Below are positions 25,864-34,166 of a stretch of DNA of 64,000 nt, in pieces. This stretch comes from Eubacteriaceae bacterium UBA6119. GTDB taxonomy: Bacteria; Bacillota; Clostridia; Eubacteriales; UBA1433. The notes beneath the pieces are model-generated. The model did not search any database. It saw nothing but the letters and a program-made list of their open reading frames with translations, and was not told the origin of the DNA. Each line of letters begins with the position of its first letter. Within the stretch, counting starts at the first letter, position 1. The DNA lies in assembly GCA_002423395.1 (NCBI GenBank), contig DIVZ01000006.1, positions 87,762-151,761 on the forward strand, in the 5' to 3' direction. The position numbers and the translations under genes were made by a program.

Positions 25864-26494
25864 AATTCTCTCTAATTACCTCAAAACTGCCCTCGTCATT
25901 GTTTACCGAAACCAAAGAAAATGAAATGTCCGCGCCGAATTCTTCTTTAAGGGAATTTAGAAATTCCGTTAAAAAAGCAATATTTTCTCTTTCCTGGTCA
26001 AGTCTTGCTTTTACTTTATTATTGCGGCGCTGTTTAATAGCATCTCTTAGAATAATGCGCTTTAATACTACAAATTTTGAAAGACATATAAGTATATTTC
26101 GTGCTTTTATTACCGCGACAGCAGCGGTGCGTAAGACATGCCGGGTCGGAATATTAAAAAGCCTGAAACAGCTAACAAAAAAAACGGCTAAACGCTTTAA
26201 CGCTTCTTTTACATGGCTGTCTATGTCATACTCTTTTTCTAAAGCGGTTTTTAGTTTAGGATAAATTAGCTTTGCGTTTTCTCTGATTGCATTTAAAGAT
26301 TTTATAACATAATAATCTAAATCAATTTCTTTATGCAGAATAATGTTTAATTTCGCGCAACCGCTTTTTGTATTTCTAAAAATCGCATTAAAAAGTTTTT
26401 TTATAAAGCTGTCAATGTCGTATTCTTTTTGCAACGCGCTTTTTAATTTCGCCAGTATATTTTCAGTTTTTAATTTATCTAACAAATTTTTCAT
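25862..26494 (-). CDS. Hypothetical protein with three internal repeats
   Basis: 210 residues. Three units of roughly 40-45 residues in the first half share a core: LKSALQKEYDIDSFIKKLFN, LNIILHKEIDLDYYVIKSLN and LKTALEKEYDIDSHVKEALK. The second half is basic and helical (VLKRIILRDAIKQRRNNKVKAR) and ends with a short strand-rich segment (ADISFSLVSVNNDEGSFEVI). No membrane signal is certain. Not recognised; the repeats look like a helical scaffold or partner-binding array. Confidence 0.55.
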   Translation of the reverse strand: MKNLLDKLKTENILAKLKSALQKEYDIDSFIKKLFNAIFRNTKSGCAKLNIILHKEIDLDYYVIKSLNAIRENAKLIYPKLKTALEKEYDIDSHVKEALKRLAVFFVSCFRLFNIPTRHVLRTAAVAVIKARNILICLSKFVVLKRIILRDAIKQRRNNKVKARLDQERENIAFLTEFLNSLKEEFGADISFSLVSVNNDEGSFEVIREN

Positions 26495-26700
26495 TTTGCC
26501 CGCCCAAACATAAGACTATTTTAATAAGCAAAATACCCTACATTTATATATTTAAAGTTAAATTCACAAATTCCCTGTTTTTCAGAAGGATTTTATTAAT
26601 TTTTTTATACAAGTTGCATTTGCAACATATTTTTTTATGTATGTTTTGTATCATAAGATTAACAAATTATGGGACGATTTTTATTAAGGAGGCGGATTAT

Positions 26701-27018
26701 ATGATAGAACAGGTATTTCATTATTCACTGGGCGATAACAAATCTATTGAAAAAGTAATATTTGACGAAAATTTGCATTACATTCATATGGTATTTCCAA
26801 AAGGCGATGGCGCGCCCGAACACTACACAAACGGAAACGTATATATGACGGTTTTGCGCGGCGTATTGTCTTTAAAGCTGGGCGAGCAGGAAGCGCGCGA
26901 TTACACGAGAGGCAGTATAATTAAAATTCCGCATAACGTAAAGATGCTTATAAAAAACCCTTATGACGCAGTGATTGAGCTTATTATAGTAAAAGCTCCC
27001 GCTCCCGAAGTGAAATAA
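26701..27018 (+). CDS. Cupin-fold protein
   Basis: 105 residues from ATG 26701, behind a full AGGAGGCGG ribosome binding site. FPKGDGAPEHYTNGNVYMTVLRGVLSLKLGEQEARDYTRGSIIKIPHN is the two-motif cupin barrel, though the metal-His set is reduced (EHY only). Likely a small-molecule binding or sensor protein. It lies 28 bases before the rubredoxin gene, probably one transcript. Confidence 0.8.
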   Translation: MIEQVFHYSLGDNKSIEKVIFDENLHYIHMVFPKGDGAPEHYTNGNVYMTVLRGVLSLKLGEQEARDYTRGSIIKIPHNVKMLIKNPYDAVIELIIVKAPAPEVK

Positions 27019-27046
27019 ATAATAAATTTAAATTAAGGAGATTAAT

Positions 27047-27211
27047 ATGGAAAAATACAGATGCATACCGTGCGGATACGTTTATGATCCCGAAGTAGGG
27101 GATACCGATAACGGAGTTGCGAAGGGAACGTCATTTGCGGATTTGCCAACGGATTGGGTTTGCCCGATTTGCTTTGCGGGTAAAGACGAGTTTGAGATTG
27201 ATAGTAATTAA
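27047..27211 (+). CDS. Rubredoxin
   Basis: 54 residues. YRCIPCGYVYDPEVGD and DWVCPICFAGKDEFE give the two CxxC pairs that hold the single iron. AAGGAG precedes the ATG. Rubredoxin carries electrons in anaerobes, typically to peroxide- or superoxide-reducing enzymes; partners are not in the window. Overlooked easily because it is short. A terminator follows 10 bases later. Confidence 0.95.
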   Translation: MEKYRCIPCGYVYDPEVGDTDNGVAKGTSFADLPTDWVCPICFAGKDEFEIDSN

Positions 27212-27221
27212 GATAGATTAG

Positions 27222-27247
27222 AAAACCGCACTGGGTGCGGTTTTTTT
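27222..27247 (+). terminator. Terminator after rubredoxin
   Basis: AAAACCGCAC (27222-27231), loop TGG, GTGCGGTTTT (27235-27244), then T. Confidence 0.88.
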
Positions 27248-27267
27248 GTTGCTTATTAAATTTAATG

Positions 27268-27296
27268 TTTACTTATATCATAATTAAATATAGAAT
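27268..27296 (+). promoter_or_regulatory. Promoter of the AlbA_2/Schlafen gene
   Basis: TTTACT (27268-27273), 17-base spacer, TAGAAT (27291-27296), within a block almost identical to 23257-23290. Confidence 0.5.
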
Positions 27297-27334
27297 ATAA
27301 CTATCATATTATTTTATATGAAAGGCAAAACAAA

Positions 27335-28480
27335 TTGGATAATAACGCATTAGAGCAAATAATTTTGAATTTAATTGAGCTAAAACAAGAGGGCGGTTAT
27401 TGGGATTTTAAGAGGGAATGGCATAAAAATAAAAACGACTTACTGCATGACATTATTTGTATGGCAAACAACCTTGAGAATAAGGATTGTTTTATAATTA
27501 TTGGAGTAGATAAGTCAAATAACTTCGCGATTAAAGACATTAAGAATGACTTGAATAGAAAAAATACACAAAAAATGGTAGATTTCTTGCGTGATAAAAA
27601 TTTTGCCGGTGGTTTAAGACCAACAGTATATGTTGAGTCAATACTAATTGGGGAAACTACTATAGATGTAATTATTATTAAAAATGACTGTAATACGCCT
27701 TATTATTTAATTAAAAATTATGATGGTGTAAATGCTAATAATATTTATACTCGTGTTATGGATACAAACACGCCTATAGATAAAACTGCGGATATAGATA
27801 AAGTTGAGTATTTATGGAGAAAGCATTTTCGTTTAGATGAAAGCCCGTTAGAACGAGTAAAATATTATCTATCTAAGCCAAAGGATTGGATTAATTCACC
27901 TACAGAATCATCATCAATTGAGTATTACAAATATGCTCCTGAATTTACAATAGAACATATTTATGATGAATCAAAGAATGGATATGATTTTTTTATTTTC
28001 GCACAGACAAATTATCAACCAAGATGGTATAATATAATAATTAGTTATCATCAGACGATAATCTTTTCATATGATGGAATATCTCTTGACAGTGCATGGT
28101 ATTTTACCATCGCTCCAGATATAGACGGTATTGCTTTAGATAATCAAAATGGCTGGGATATTAGATTTCAATATTTTATAAAAAATTCGTTAGAATATAT
28201 TATTCATCAATACTTTTATAAAAATGATAATAATTTAGAACGCGCATCTTACAAAAAATTTATTAAATATATATTAGTATTTGAAACAGAAAAAGAAAAG
28301 GAAGACTTTAAACTATTTATTCAAACATACAAAAATAAATTTAAAGAATTAGTAAATAAAAAAATATCTCCTTATGTGCCTAAAATAAAATGGTTAGATG
28401 AAGAAGTTTTTAAAACTGATTTTCGCAATGCGCTTGCATTGCAAGACATGTTAGAAGAATTTAGATTGCAAAATAACTAA
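27335..28480 (+). CDS. AlbA_2/Schlafen-domain protein
   Basis: 381 residues. The first 150 match the AlbA_2 (Schlafen AAA_4-like) fold: QEGGYWDFKREWHKNKNDLLHDIICMANN, CFIIIGVDKSNNFAIKD and YLIKNYDGVNANNIYTRVMDTNTP. The rest is an unrecognised, aromatic-rich domain (FFIFAQTNYQPRWYNIIISY, DSAWYFTIAPDIDG). AlbA_2 proteins are putative nucleic-acid binders and many lie in defence islands. TTG 27335 with AAAGG upstream is the only plausible start. Very AT-rich, single gene with its own promoter and terminator: an acquired cassette. Confidence 0.75.
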   Translation: MDNNALEQIILNLIELKQEGGYWDFKREWHKNKNDLLHDIICMANNLENKDCFIIIGVDKSNNFAIKDIKNDLNRKNTQKMVDFLRDKNFAGGLRPTVYVESILIGETTIDVIIIKNDCNTPYYLIKNYDGVNANNIYTRVMDTNTPIDKTADIDKVEYLWRKHFRLDESPLERVKYYLSKPKDWINSPTESSSIEYYKYAPEFTIEHIYDESKNGYDFFIFAQTNYQPRWYNIIISYHQTIIFSYDGISLDSAWYFTIAPDIDGIALDNQNGWDIRFQYFIKNSLEYIIHQYFYKNDNNLERASYKKFIKYILVFETEKEKEDFKLFIQTYKNKFKELVNKKISPYVPKIKWLDEEVFKTDFRNALALQDMLEEFRLQNN

Positions 28481-28506
28481 TAGACTTTTTCTTTAATCAC
28501 CAAAGC

Positions 28507-28537
28507 AAAAAGAGAGCTAAATAAGCTCCCTTTTTGT
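28507..28537 (+). terminator. Terminator after the AlbA_2 gene
   Basis: AAAAAGAGAGCT (28507-28518), loop AAATA, AGCTCCCTTTTT (28524-28535), one mismatch. Confidence 0.75.
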
Positions 28538-28570
28538 AACCCTCATATTTATTGAAAAGACCTTTGACTT

Positions 28571-29494
28571 TTACTCGAAATTATACGATTCTTCTTTCGC
28601 GTTTATTAGCATTACCATCATATCATTGTACGGGGTAGGTATTCCGTGCTTTTTGCCCATAATACTAATAGCCCCGTTAATTCTTTCAACTTCCGTCTTG
28701 CGCTTTTTGTCCACATCCTGCAGCATCGAGCAGCGGTTGTGACCGACTACTTTCGCTCCGTCTATGTAATATTTTCTGCTTATCTCGTCAGCGTCAAGCT
28801 CAAAGCCTTCCGCTTTAGCAACTGCGCAGCCTTCCGCAACAAGATCATGCGCTATTGCGTACGCCGACTTGCTTTCCGCTAAAAATCCGTTTCTTGTGGA
28901 AAGAAGAGCAGATACTCCGTTAATGCCTACATTAACCATAAGCTTCTGCCAAATGGCGGCAAGAACATTGTCATGCTTGTACGCTTCTATGCCAGCTTCG
29001 TTAAGCAGGTCAACAACTATCTGCGCTTTTGAAAGGTCGCCGTCTTTGCGCGCGCCTATGTTTGTGGGTCCTATGCCAGCCTGGAATACGTAACCCGGTC
29101 CGAGCACAGTCGCTCCCGACGCGGTTGCTCCGATTAATAGATTTTCTTTCTTAACGTATGGCACAATGTCCTCGTCATTGCCGTAACCGTTCTGCAGCGT
29201 AAGAGCAAGAGTGTCGTCTCCGAACAAGCAGCTCGCTTTTGATAACGCTTCTGCTGTGTTTACCGATTTTACGAATATTATTACAAGATCGGCTTTACCC
29301 ACTTCATCGGCGCTCATTACTGCTTTGGGATGATATAATTTGTCTTCTTCTTTTACTTTTATTTTAAGTCCTTTGTTGTTTATGTTATCTACGTGTTCTT
29401 TCCAAACGTCGATTAAATATACGTCGTTTTTAACCGATAACGGTCCGCCGTAAAGGCTTCCCATCGCGCCTGCTCCCAGTATCGCGATTTTCAT
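28571..29494 (-). CDS. Ketopantoate reductase-family dehydrogenase (PanE-like)
   Basis: 307 residues from ATG 29494 (GAGGTG six bases before; an in-frame GTG at 29503 is inside that signal). NAD(P) loop ILGAGAMGSLYGG, TLQNGYGN, catalytic Lys and Asn in IWQKLMVNVGINGVSALL, and Glu in KRKTEVERINGAI match ketopantoate reductase. It follows the panB-like gene by 34 bases, so pantothenate synthesis is the default reading, but panC and panD are not near. A second family member lies at 58854-59813. Confidence 0.85.
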   Translation of the reverse strand: MKIAILGAGAMGSLYGGPLSVKNDVYLIDVWKEHVDNINNKGLKIKVKEEDKLYHPKAVMSADEVGKADLVIIFVKSVNTAEALSKASCLFGDDTLALTLQNGYGNDEDIVPYVKKENLLIGATASGATVLGPGYVFQAGIGPTNIGARKDGDLSKAQIVVDLLNEAGIEAYKHDNVLAAIWQKLMVNVGINGVSALLSTRNGFLAESKSAYAIAHDLVAEGCAVAKAEGFELDADEISRKYYIDGAKVVGHNRCSMLQDVDKKRKTEVERINGAISIMGKKHGIPTPYNDMMVMLINAKEESYNFE

Positions 29495-29528
29495 ATCTAT
29501 CACCTCATTTATAATAATTGCGGTAAGT

Positions 29529-30359
29529 TTATTTGTCTATTTCAAAACCTTCAACAACTACATTGTAGCATTGTTCGGGCGCGGGATATACTTTGTTGTT
29601 TACATCGTCTCTAAATTCGTTAAGCCCTTTTACAAACTGTTCACGGTATTCGCCGAAATGTTTTACGAATTTAGGCGCTCTTCCGAAGAAACCGAACATA
29701 TCATAAAAGTTTTGTCCGTGACCTGTGCCGTAAGGGCCTGAGCCGCCGGAAAACATAGGAATTTCAACAGCTTCGCTCATCGCTTTTCCTACGCCTACGG
29801 GTACGCATTCAACCAGGCAGCAGAAAGCTCCGGCTTTTTCTATGGCTTTAATTTCTTCTATGAGTTTTTTAGCCGTTTCGGGGGTTTTGCCCTGAACTTT
29901 CATTCCGCCGGCGCTTGCCGCTGTCTGCGGAGTAAGCCCGATATGTCCCATAACGGGAGTGCCTGATTTTACTATAGCTTCAATTTTGTCCGCCATTTCA
30001 ATGCCGCCTTCAAGTTTAACGCAGTCGCATCCGCCTTCTTTCATCATGCGGTTGGCAGACTCAATAGCCTGCTGACAGCTTACGTTGTAAGTGCCGAACG
30101 GAAGGTCGCCTACTATAAAAGTATTAGGCGCGCCTTTTACAACGGCTCTTGTAGCAAGAATCATCATATCAAGCGTTACGGGTGTTGTTGAATCAAAACC
30201 GTATACGATATTGCCAATGGAATCGCCTACGAGTATTGCTTCGACATTACTTTCATCAACTATTTTTGCCGTGGTATAATCGTACACCGTGAGCATTGTA
30301 AAACGTCTGTTTTCCTGTTTATAAATTTTAAATTCCGGAATAGTAATTTTTTTTGCCAT
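29529..30359 (-). CDS. panB: Ketopantoate hydroxymethyltransferase-like (PanB-like)
   Basis: 276 residues. Metal and substrate residues are kept: AILVGDSIGN, GDLPFGTY, CVKLEGG, MGHIGLTPQ and LVECVPV. The usual following segment (GIGAGxxxDGQxLVxHD) is replaced by FSGGSGPYGTGHGQNFYDMFGFF, an unusual loop beside the active site. PanB transfers a hydroxymethyl group from methylene-tetrahydrofolate to 2-oxoisovalerate. With the altered loop the acceptor could differ. AGGAGG precedes the ATG. Divergent from the aminopeptidase. Confidence 0.85.
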   Translation of the reverse strand: MAKKITIPEFKIYKQENRRFTMLTVYDYTTAKIVDESNVEAILVGDSIGNIVYGFDSTTPVTLDMMILATRAVVKGAPNTFIVGDLPFGTYNVSCQQAIESANRMMKEGGCDCVKLEGGIEMADKIEAIVKSGTPVMGHIGLTPQTAASAGGMKVQGKTPETAKKLIEEIKAIEKAGAFCCLVECVPVGVGKAMSEAVEIPMFSGGSGPYGTGHGQNFYDMFGFFGRAPKFVKHFGEYREQFVKGLNEFRDDVNNKVYPAPEQCYNVVVEGFEIDK

Positions 30360-30489
30360 GTTATTATCCTCCTACCAAAAAAAATACAACTGACAACAAT
30401 ATCTATATTATAAATCCAAATTTTGTAAATAGTCAATTTATTTAAAATATTAATACACTAATTAAGATAAAATTAAAAAAATACATAAA

Positions 30490-30519
30490 TTGTATGTTTT
30501 TATTATATAATGATATAAT
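30490..30519 (+). promoter_or_regulatory. Promoter of the M29 aminopeptidase
   Basis: TTGTAT (30490-30495), 18-base spacer, TATAAT (30514-30519), 27 bases before the ATG. Confidence 0.5.
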
Positions 30520-30545
30520 TATCTTATAGATTATATGGAGGGAAT

Positions 30546-31658
30546 ATGGATAGTCGAATTGTTAAACTCGCACGGAATTTAGTAAATTACTCCTGCCAGG
30601 TAAAAGCGGGGGAGAATGTTTTGATAAGCATAGAAGGCGAAAGCGTTATTGATATGGCGCGCCAGATAGTTGCCGAAGTATACAACGCTGGAGGCAACCC
30701 TTTCGTTGACATTTCAAATTCGCGAATTACCAGACAGGTGCTTTTAGGCATAAAAGAAGAGCAGATAAAGAACATGAATGACATGCTTTTATATAAAATG
30801 AAGAAAATGAACGCTTATATTGCCGTAAGGGGAAATGATAATACAGCCGAACTTTCGGACGTTCCTAGTGACCTTATGAAAACATACAGCAAGCTGATGA
30901 AACCGGCGTTTGACCAGAGAGTAAATCACACGAAATGGGTTGTGCTGCGCTACCCCAATAACGCAATGGCGCAGAAAGCCAACATGAGCCTTGCGGCGTT
31001 TGAGGATTTTTATTTTGACGTGTGCAACCTTGATTATTCCAAAATGGACAAAGCGCAGGACTGCTTAAAAGCTTTAATGGACAGAACAGACAAAGTGCGC
31101 ATAACGGGCGAGGGCACCGACCTTACGTTTAGTATTAAAGGAATGCCCGCGATAAAATGCTCGGGAAGGCAGAACATCCCTGACGGTGAAGTATTTACCG
31201 CGCCTGTTAAAAACAGCGTAAACGGAAAGATTATGTACAACACGCCTTCAGAATACCACGGCAGCACTTTTACAAACGTAGCGTTTGAGTTTAAAGACGG
31301 TAAAATAACGTATGCCGGATGCAACGATGACGAGAAAATAAACCAAATACTCGACACGGATGAAGGCGCAAGGTATATAGGAGAGTTTGCGTTTGGAATT
31401 AACCCGTATATCACCAGACCTATGAACGATATTTTGTTTGACGAAAAAATTGCCGGTTCTATTCATTTTACGCCGGGCTCGGCTTATGTGGGCGAAGCCG
31501 ATAACGGAAACCGCAGCGCAATTCATTGGGATTTGGTATACATTCAACGTCCCGAATACGGCGGCGGCAAAATTTATTTTGACGATGTGCTTATACGCGA
31601 TAACGGAATTTTTGTACTTGACGAATTAAAAGGGCTTAACCCCGAAAATCTGAAATAA
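30546..31658 (+). CDS. M29-family aminopeptidase (AmpS/aminopeptidase T type)
   Basis: 370 residues. VKAGENVLISIEG at the start, then the metal-binding region with GRQNIPDGEVFTAPVKNSVNG, GEFAFGINP (Glu ligand) and AIHWDLV (His and Asp ligands). M29 enzymes are dimeric cytoplasmic metallo-aminopeptidases with broad specificity. GGAGGG ribosome binding site; its own terminator, so it is transcribed alone. Peptide turnover supplies amino acids to a fermentative anaerobe. Confidence 0.92.
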   Translation: MDSRIVKLARNLVNYSCQVKAGENVLISIEGESVIDMARQIVAEVYNAGGNPFVDISNSRITRQVLLGIKEEQIKNMNDMLLYKMKKMNAYIAVRGNDNTAELSDVPSDLMKTYSKLMKPAFDQRVNHTKWVVLRYPNNAMAQKANMSLAAFEDFYFDVCNLDYSKMDKAQDCLKALMDRTDKVRITGEGTDLTFSIKGMPAIKCSGRQNIPDGEVFTAPVKNSVNGKIMYNTPSEYHGSTFTNVAFEFKDGKITYAGCNDDEKINQILDTDEGARYIGEFAFGINPYITRPMNDILFDEKIAGSIHFTPGSAYVGEADNGNRSAIHWDLVYIQRPEYGGGKIYFDDVLIRDNGIFVLDELKGLNPENLK

Positions 31659-31672
31659 AATAATAAAACAAT

Positions 31673-31703
31673 AAAAACTGCTCGGTATTACGGGCAGTTT
31701 TTG
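31673..31703 (+). terminator. Terminator after the aminopeptidase
   Basis: AAAAACTGC (31673-31681) pairs with GCAGTTTTT (31694-31702) around a 12-base loop that can extend by T-G and C-G pairs. Confidence 0.8.
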
Positions 31704-31779
31704 TATTATAATAATAAGATATACTGTTAATTAAATATAATATATAATAAATATAAATCACATATAAGCGGAGGCAATA

Positions 31780-32865
31780 ATGGATTGTGTTAATGTTGGA
31801 ATAGACAAAACCGTCTATTACAAAATCTATATAAAAGATAATATTTTTACAGATGCCGACCTTTTAAAGCCGCTTTTCTGTAAATATTCCAAAGCGATGA
31901 TTATAACGGACGACAACGTGCGCCTGATTCATCTTGATAAAGTTATTGCCGCATTAAAGCCGTATATTGAAAATATTTACATATTCTGCCTATACGCCAA
32001 AGAGAATAGTAAATCTATACAGAACGCCGAGAAAATACTTGCGAAACTTGCCGATAACAAATTCAGAAAAGACGATATCATAATTTCGCTCGGAGGAGGA
32101 ATGGTTTCCGATATAGCGGGATTCTGCGCTTCCGTATATAAACGCGGATGCGCTCTTGCGCACGTGCCTACAACCGTTCTTGCACAGGTAGATGCAAGCA
32201 TAGGCGGGAAAACGGCCGTAAACACGGGTGCGGGGAAAAACATGATAGGAACAATTTATCATCCGAATTTTGTGCTTTGCGATACTTCGCTGTTAAGCAC
32301 GCTTAGCGATGAAGCTTATTTTGAAAGCTTTGCCGAGATAATAAAATACGCGCTTATCTGCGACAGGAAATTATTTGAATATCTTGAAAATACCGATACA
32401 ATTGATATCAGAAATAATATCGCGGCAGTAATAACAAAATGCGTAAACCATAAAGCGGGAATTGTAGCTATAGATGATGCCGATAACAACGAAAGGTTAA
32501 AGCTCAACTTCGGTCATACAATAGCACACGCAATTGAAAAATATTACGGATATAAAATATATTCGCATCCGCGCGCTGTGGGCATAGGAATGTATTCAAC
32601 TGTCTTATTTTGCGAAAATGAAGGCATATGCAAACAAGGCACGGTGCAAAGAGTAAAAACGCTGCTTGAGAAATTCTCGCTTGAATATAAAATGCCGCAA
32701 ATAAGTAAGGAAGATTTTTATACAATAATAGCTAACGATAAAAAGCTCTCTGCAGGAGGGCTGAAAGAAACCGTTATTTGCGATATTGGCGAAAGCAAAA
32801 TAATATTACTTGACGATGATAAAATAAAAAACATAGCAGAAAAATATTTAAAGGAACTTAAATGA
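31780..32865 (+). CDS. aroB: 3-dehydroquinate synthase AroB
   Basis: 361 residues. ISLGGGMVSDIAGFCASVYKRG (NAD-binding), PTTVLAQVDASIGGKTAVN, KNMIGTIYHP, and the zinc ligands in ERLKLNFGHTIAHAIE and SHPRAVGIGM mark dehydroquinate synthase. It converts DAHP to 3-dehydroquinate. GGAGG precedes ATG 31780. First gene of a tight operon; its stop overlaps aroA by four bases. Confidence 0.96.
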   Translation: MDCVNVGIDKTVYYKIYIKDNIFTDADLLKPLFCKYSKAMIITDDNVRLIHLDKVIAALKPYIENIYIFCLYAKENSKSIQNAEKILAKLADNKFRKDDIIISLGGGMVSDIAGFCASVYKRGCALAHVPTTVLAQVDASIGGKTAVNTGAGKNMIGTIYHPNFVLCDTSLLSTLSDEAYFESFAEIIKYALICDRKLFEYLENTDTIDIRNNIAAVITKCVNHKAGIVAIDDADNNERLKLNFGHTIAHAIEKYYGYKIYSHPRAVGIGMYSTVLFCENEGICKQGTVQRVKTLLEKFSLEYKMPQISKEDFYTIIANDKKLSAGGLKETVICDIGESKIILLDDDKIKNIAEKYLKELK

Positions 32866-34166
32866 GAGTAATCGAAGTAAAACCAGTCAAGCTGAAAGGC
32901 GTAATTAAAATACCTCCGTCCAAAAGCTATGCCCACAGGGCTATTATATGCGCGTCTTTATCTAACGGCATATCAACTATCAGCAATGTCATGCTTTCGG
33001 ATGATGTGATGGCGACTATAAAAGCTATGGAGTCGCTCGGAGCGAACATTAATTACATATCGGAAGATGTGCCTGATTTTTTTACTCTCGTAATAAAGGG
33101 AAGTTATCCGCTAAAAGTAAAAAACAATATTATAAACTGCCGCCAGAGCGCAAGCACGCTCCGCTTTACAATACCAATCGCGCTTACTACTAATGAAAAA
33201 ATAGCTTTCACCGCCAACGGAAGGCTTATAGAGCGTCCGCTTGACGATTATTACAAAATATTTGACAGTAAAAAAATACTATATCAAAACAATAAGGGAC
33301 TGCTTCCGTTAATTGTAGAAGGAATGTTAAAAAGCGGAGTGTACAGAGCCGATACGCACATAACGTCACAGACTATATCGGCGCTTTTAATGACGCTTCC
33401 GCTGCTGGAAGGAAACTCCAAAATAAAAACGCAGGGTCCGCTTTCAAGCAAAGATTACATAAGCATGACGATGGACATAATGAATAAAGCTGGAGTGGCG
33501 GTAAGGTTTGATAAAAACACTAGAGAATTTTTAATAAGAGGGGATCAGAAATATAATCCTTTAGAGTACACGGTGGAAGCGGATTTTTCTTCAGCGTCGT
33601 TCTGGCTTTGTGCAGGCGCGATGGGATGCGACGTAGTATGTAAAGGGCTTGATCTTCATTCAAAACAGGCGGACAAGGCGCTGCTCGCATATTTATCCGC
33701 AGCAGGCGCAAAAATTATGAAAAACAGCGAAGGCATTGTAATACGCGCCGACGGAGGCCTTGCACCGTTTAAAATCAACATCGACGCAACGCCCGATTTG
33801 CTTCCTGCACTTGCCGTGCTTGCGTGCAGCATAAAAGGGCTTTCGCAGATAACAGGACTGCGAAGACTCAAATTCAAGGAATCGGACAGGATAAAAACTA
33901 CAATAAGTATGATAAACGGTCTGGGCGGAGACATAGTGGAAATATCTGACGGGCTTATAATAAAAGGAACAGGAAGCCTTGAAGGCGGCATGGTGCATAC
34001 AGCTAATGACCACAGAATAGCGATGGCCGCCGCGACGGCATCGGTTATAAGCAAAAAAAGCGTAATAATCTCTTACGCGGACTGCGTAGGAAAGTCTTAT
34101 CCGCAGTTTTGGGATGATTTAAAAAAAGCCGGAGGAAAAATTGAAGAGTACTACATGGGCAGGTGA
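32862..34166 (+). CDS. aroA: EPSP synthase AroA
   Basis: 434 residues. PPSKSYAHRA (Lys and Arg of the phosphate site), CRQSASTLRF, ASFWLCAGAM, LRRLKFKESDR and ANDHRIAMAAA are the family motifs. The enzyme joins shikimate 3-phosphate and PEP. In the S-G-S-T-x-R-F segment the glycine that aligns with E. coli Gly96 is alanine. The gene overlaps aroB by four bases and the next gene by 26. Confidence 0.95.
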   Translation: MRVIEVKPVKLKGVIKIPPSKSYAHRAIICASLSNGISTISNVMLSDDVMATIKAMESLGANINYISEDVPDFFTLVIKGSYPLKVKNNIINCRQSASTLRFTIPIALTTNEKIAFTANGRLIERPLDDYYKIFDSKKILYQNNKGLLPLIVEGMLKSGVYRADTHITSQTISALLMTLPLLEGNSKIKTQGPLSSKDYISMTMDIMNKAGVAVRFDKNTREFLIRGDQKYNPLEYTVEADFSSASFWLCAGAMGCDVVCKGLDLHSKQADKALLAYLSAAGAKIMKNSEGIVIRADGGLAPFKINIDATPDLLPALAVLACSIKGLSQITGLRRLKFKESDRIKTTISMINGLGGDIVEISDGLIIKGTGSLEGGMVHTANDHRIAMAAATASVISKKSVIISYADCVGKSYPQFWDDLKKAGGKIEEYYMGR

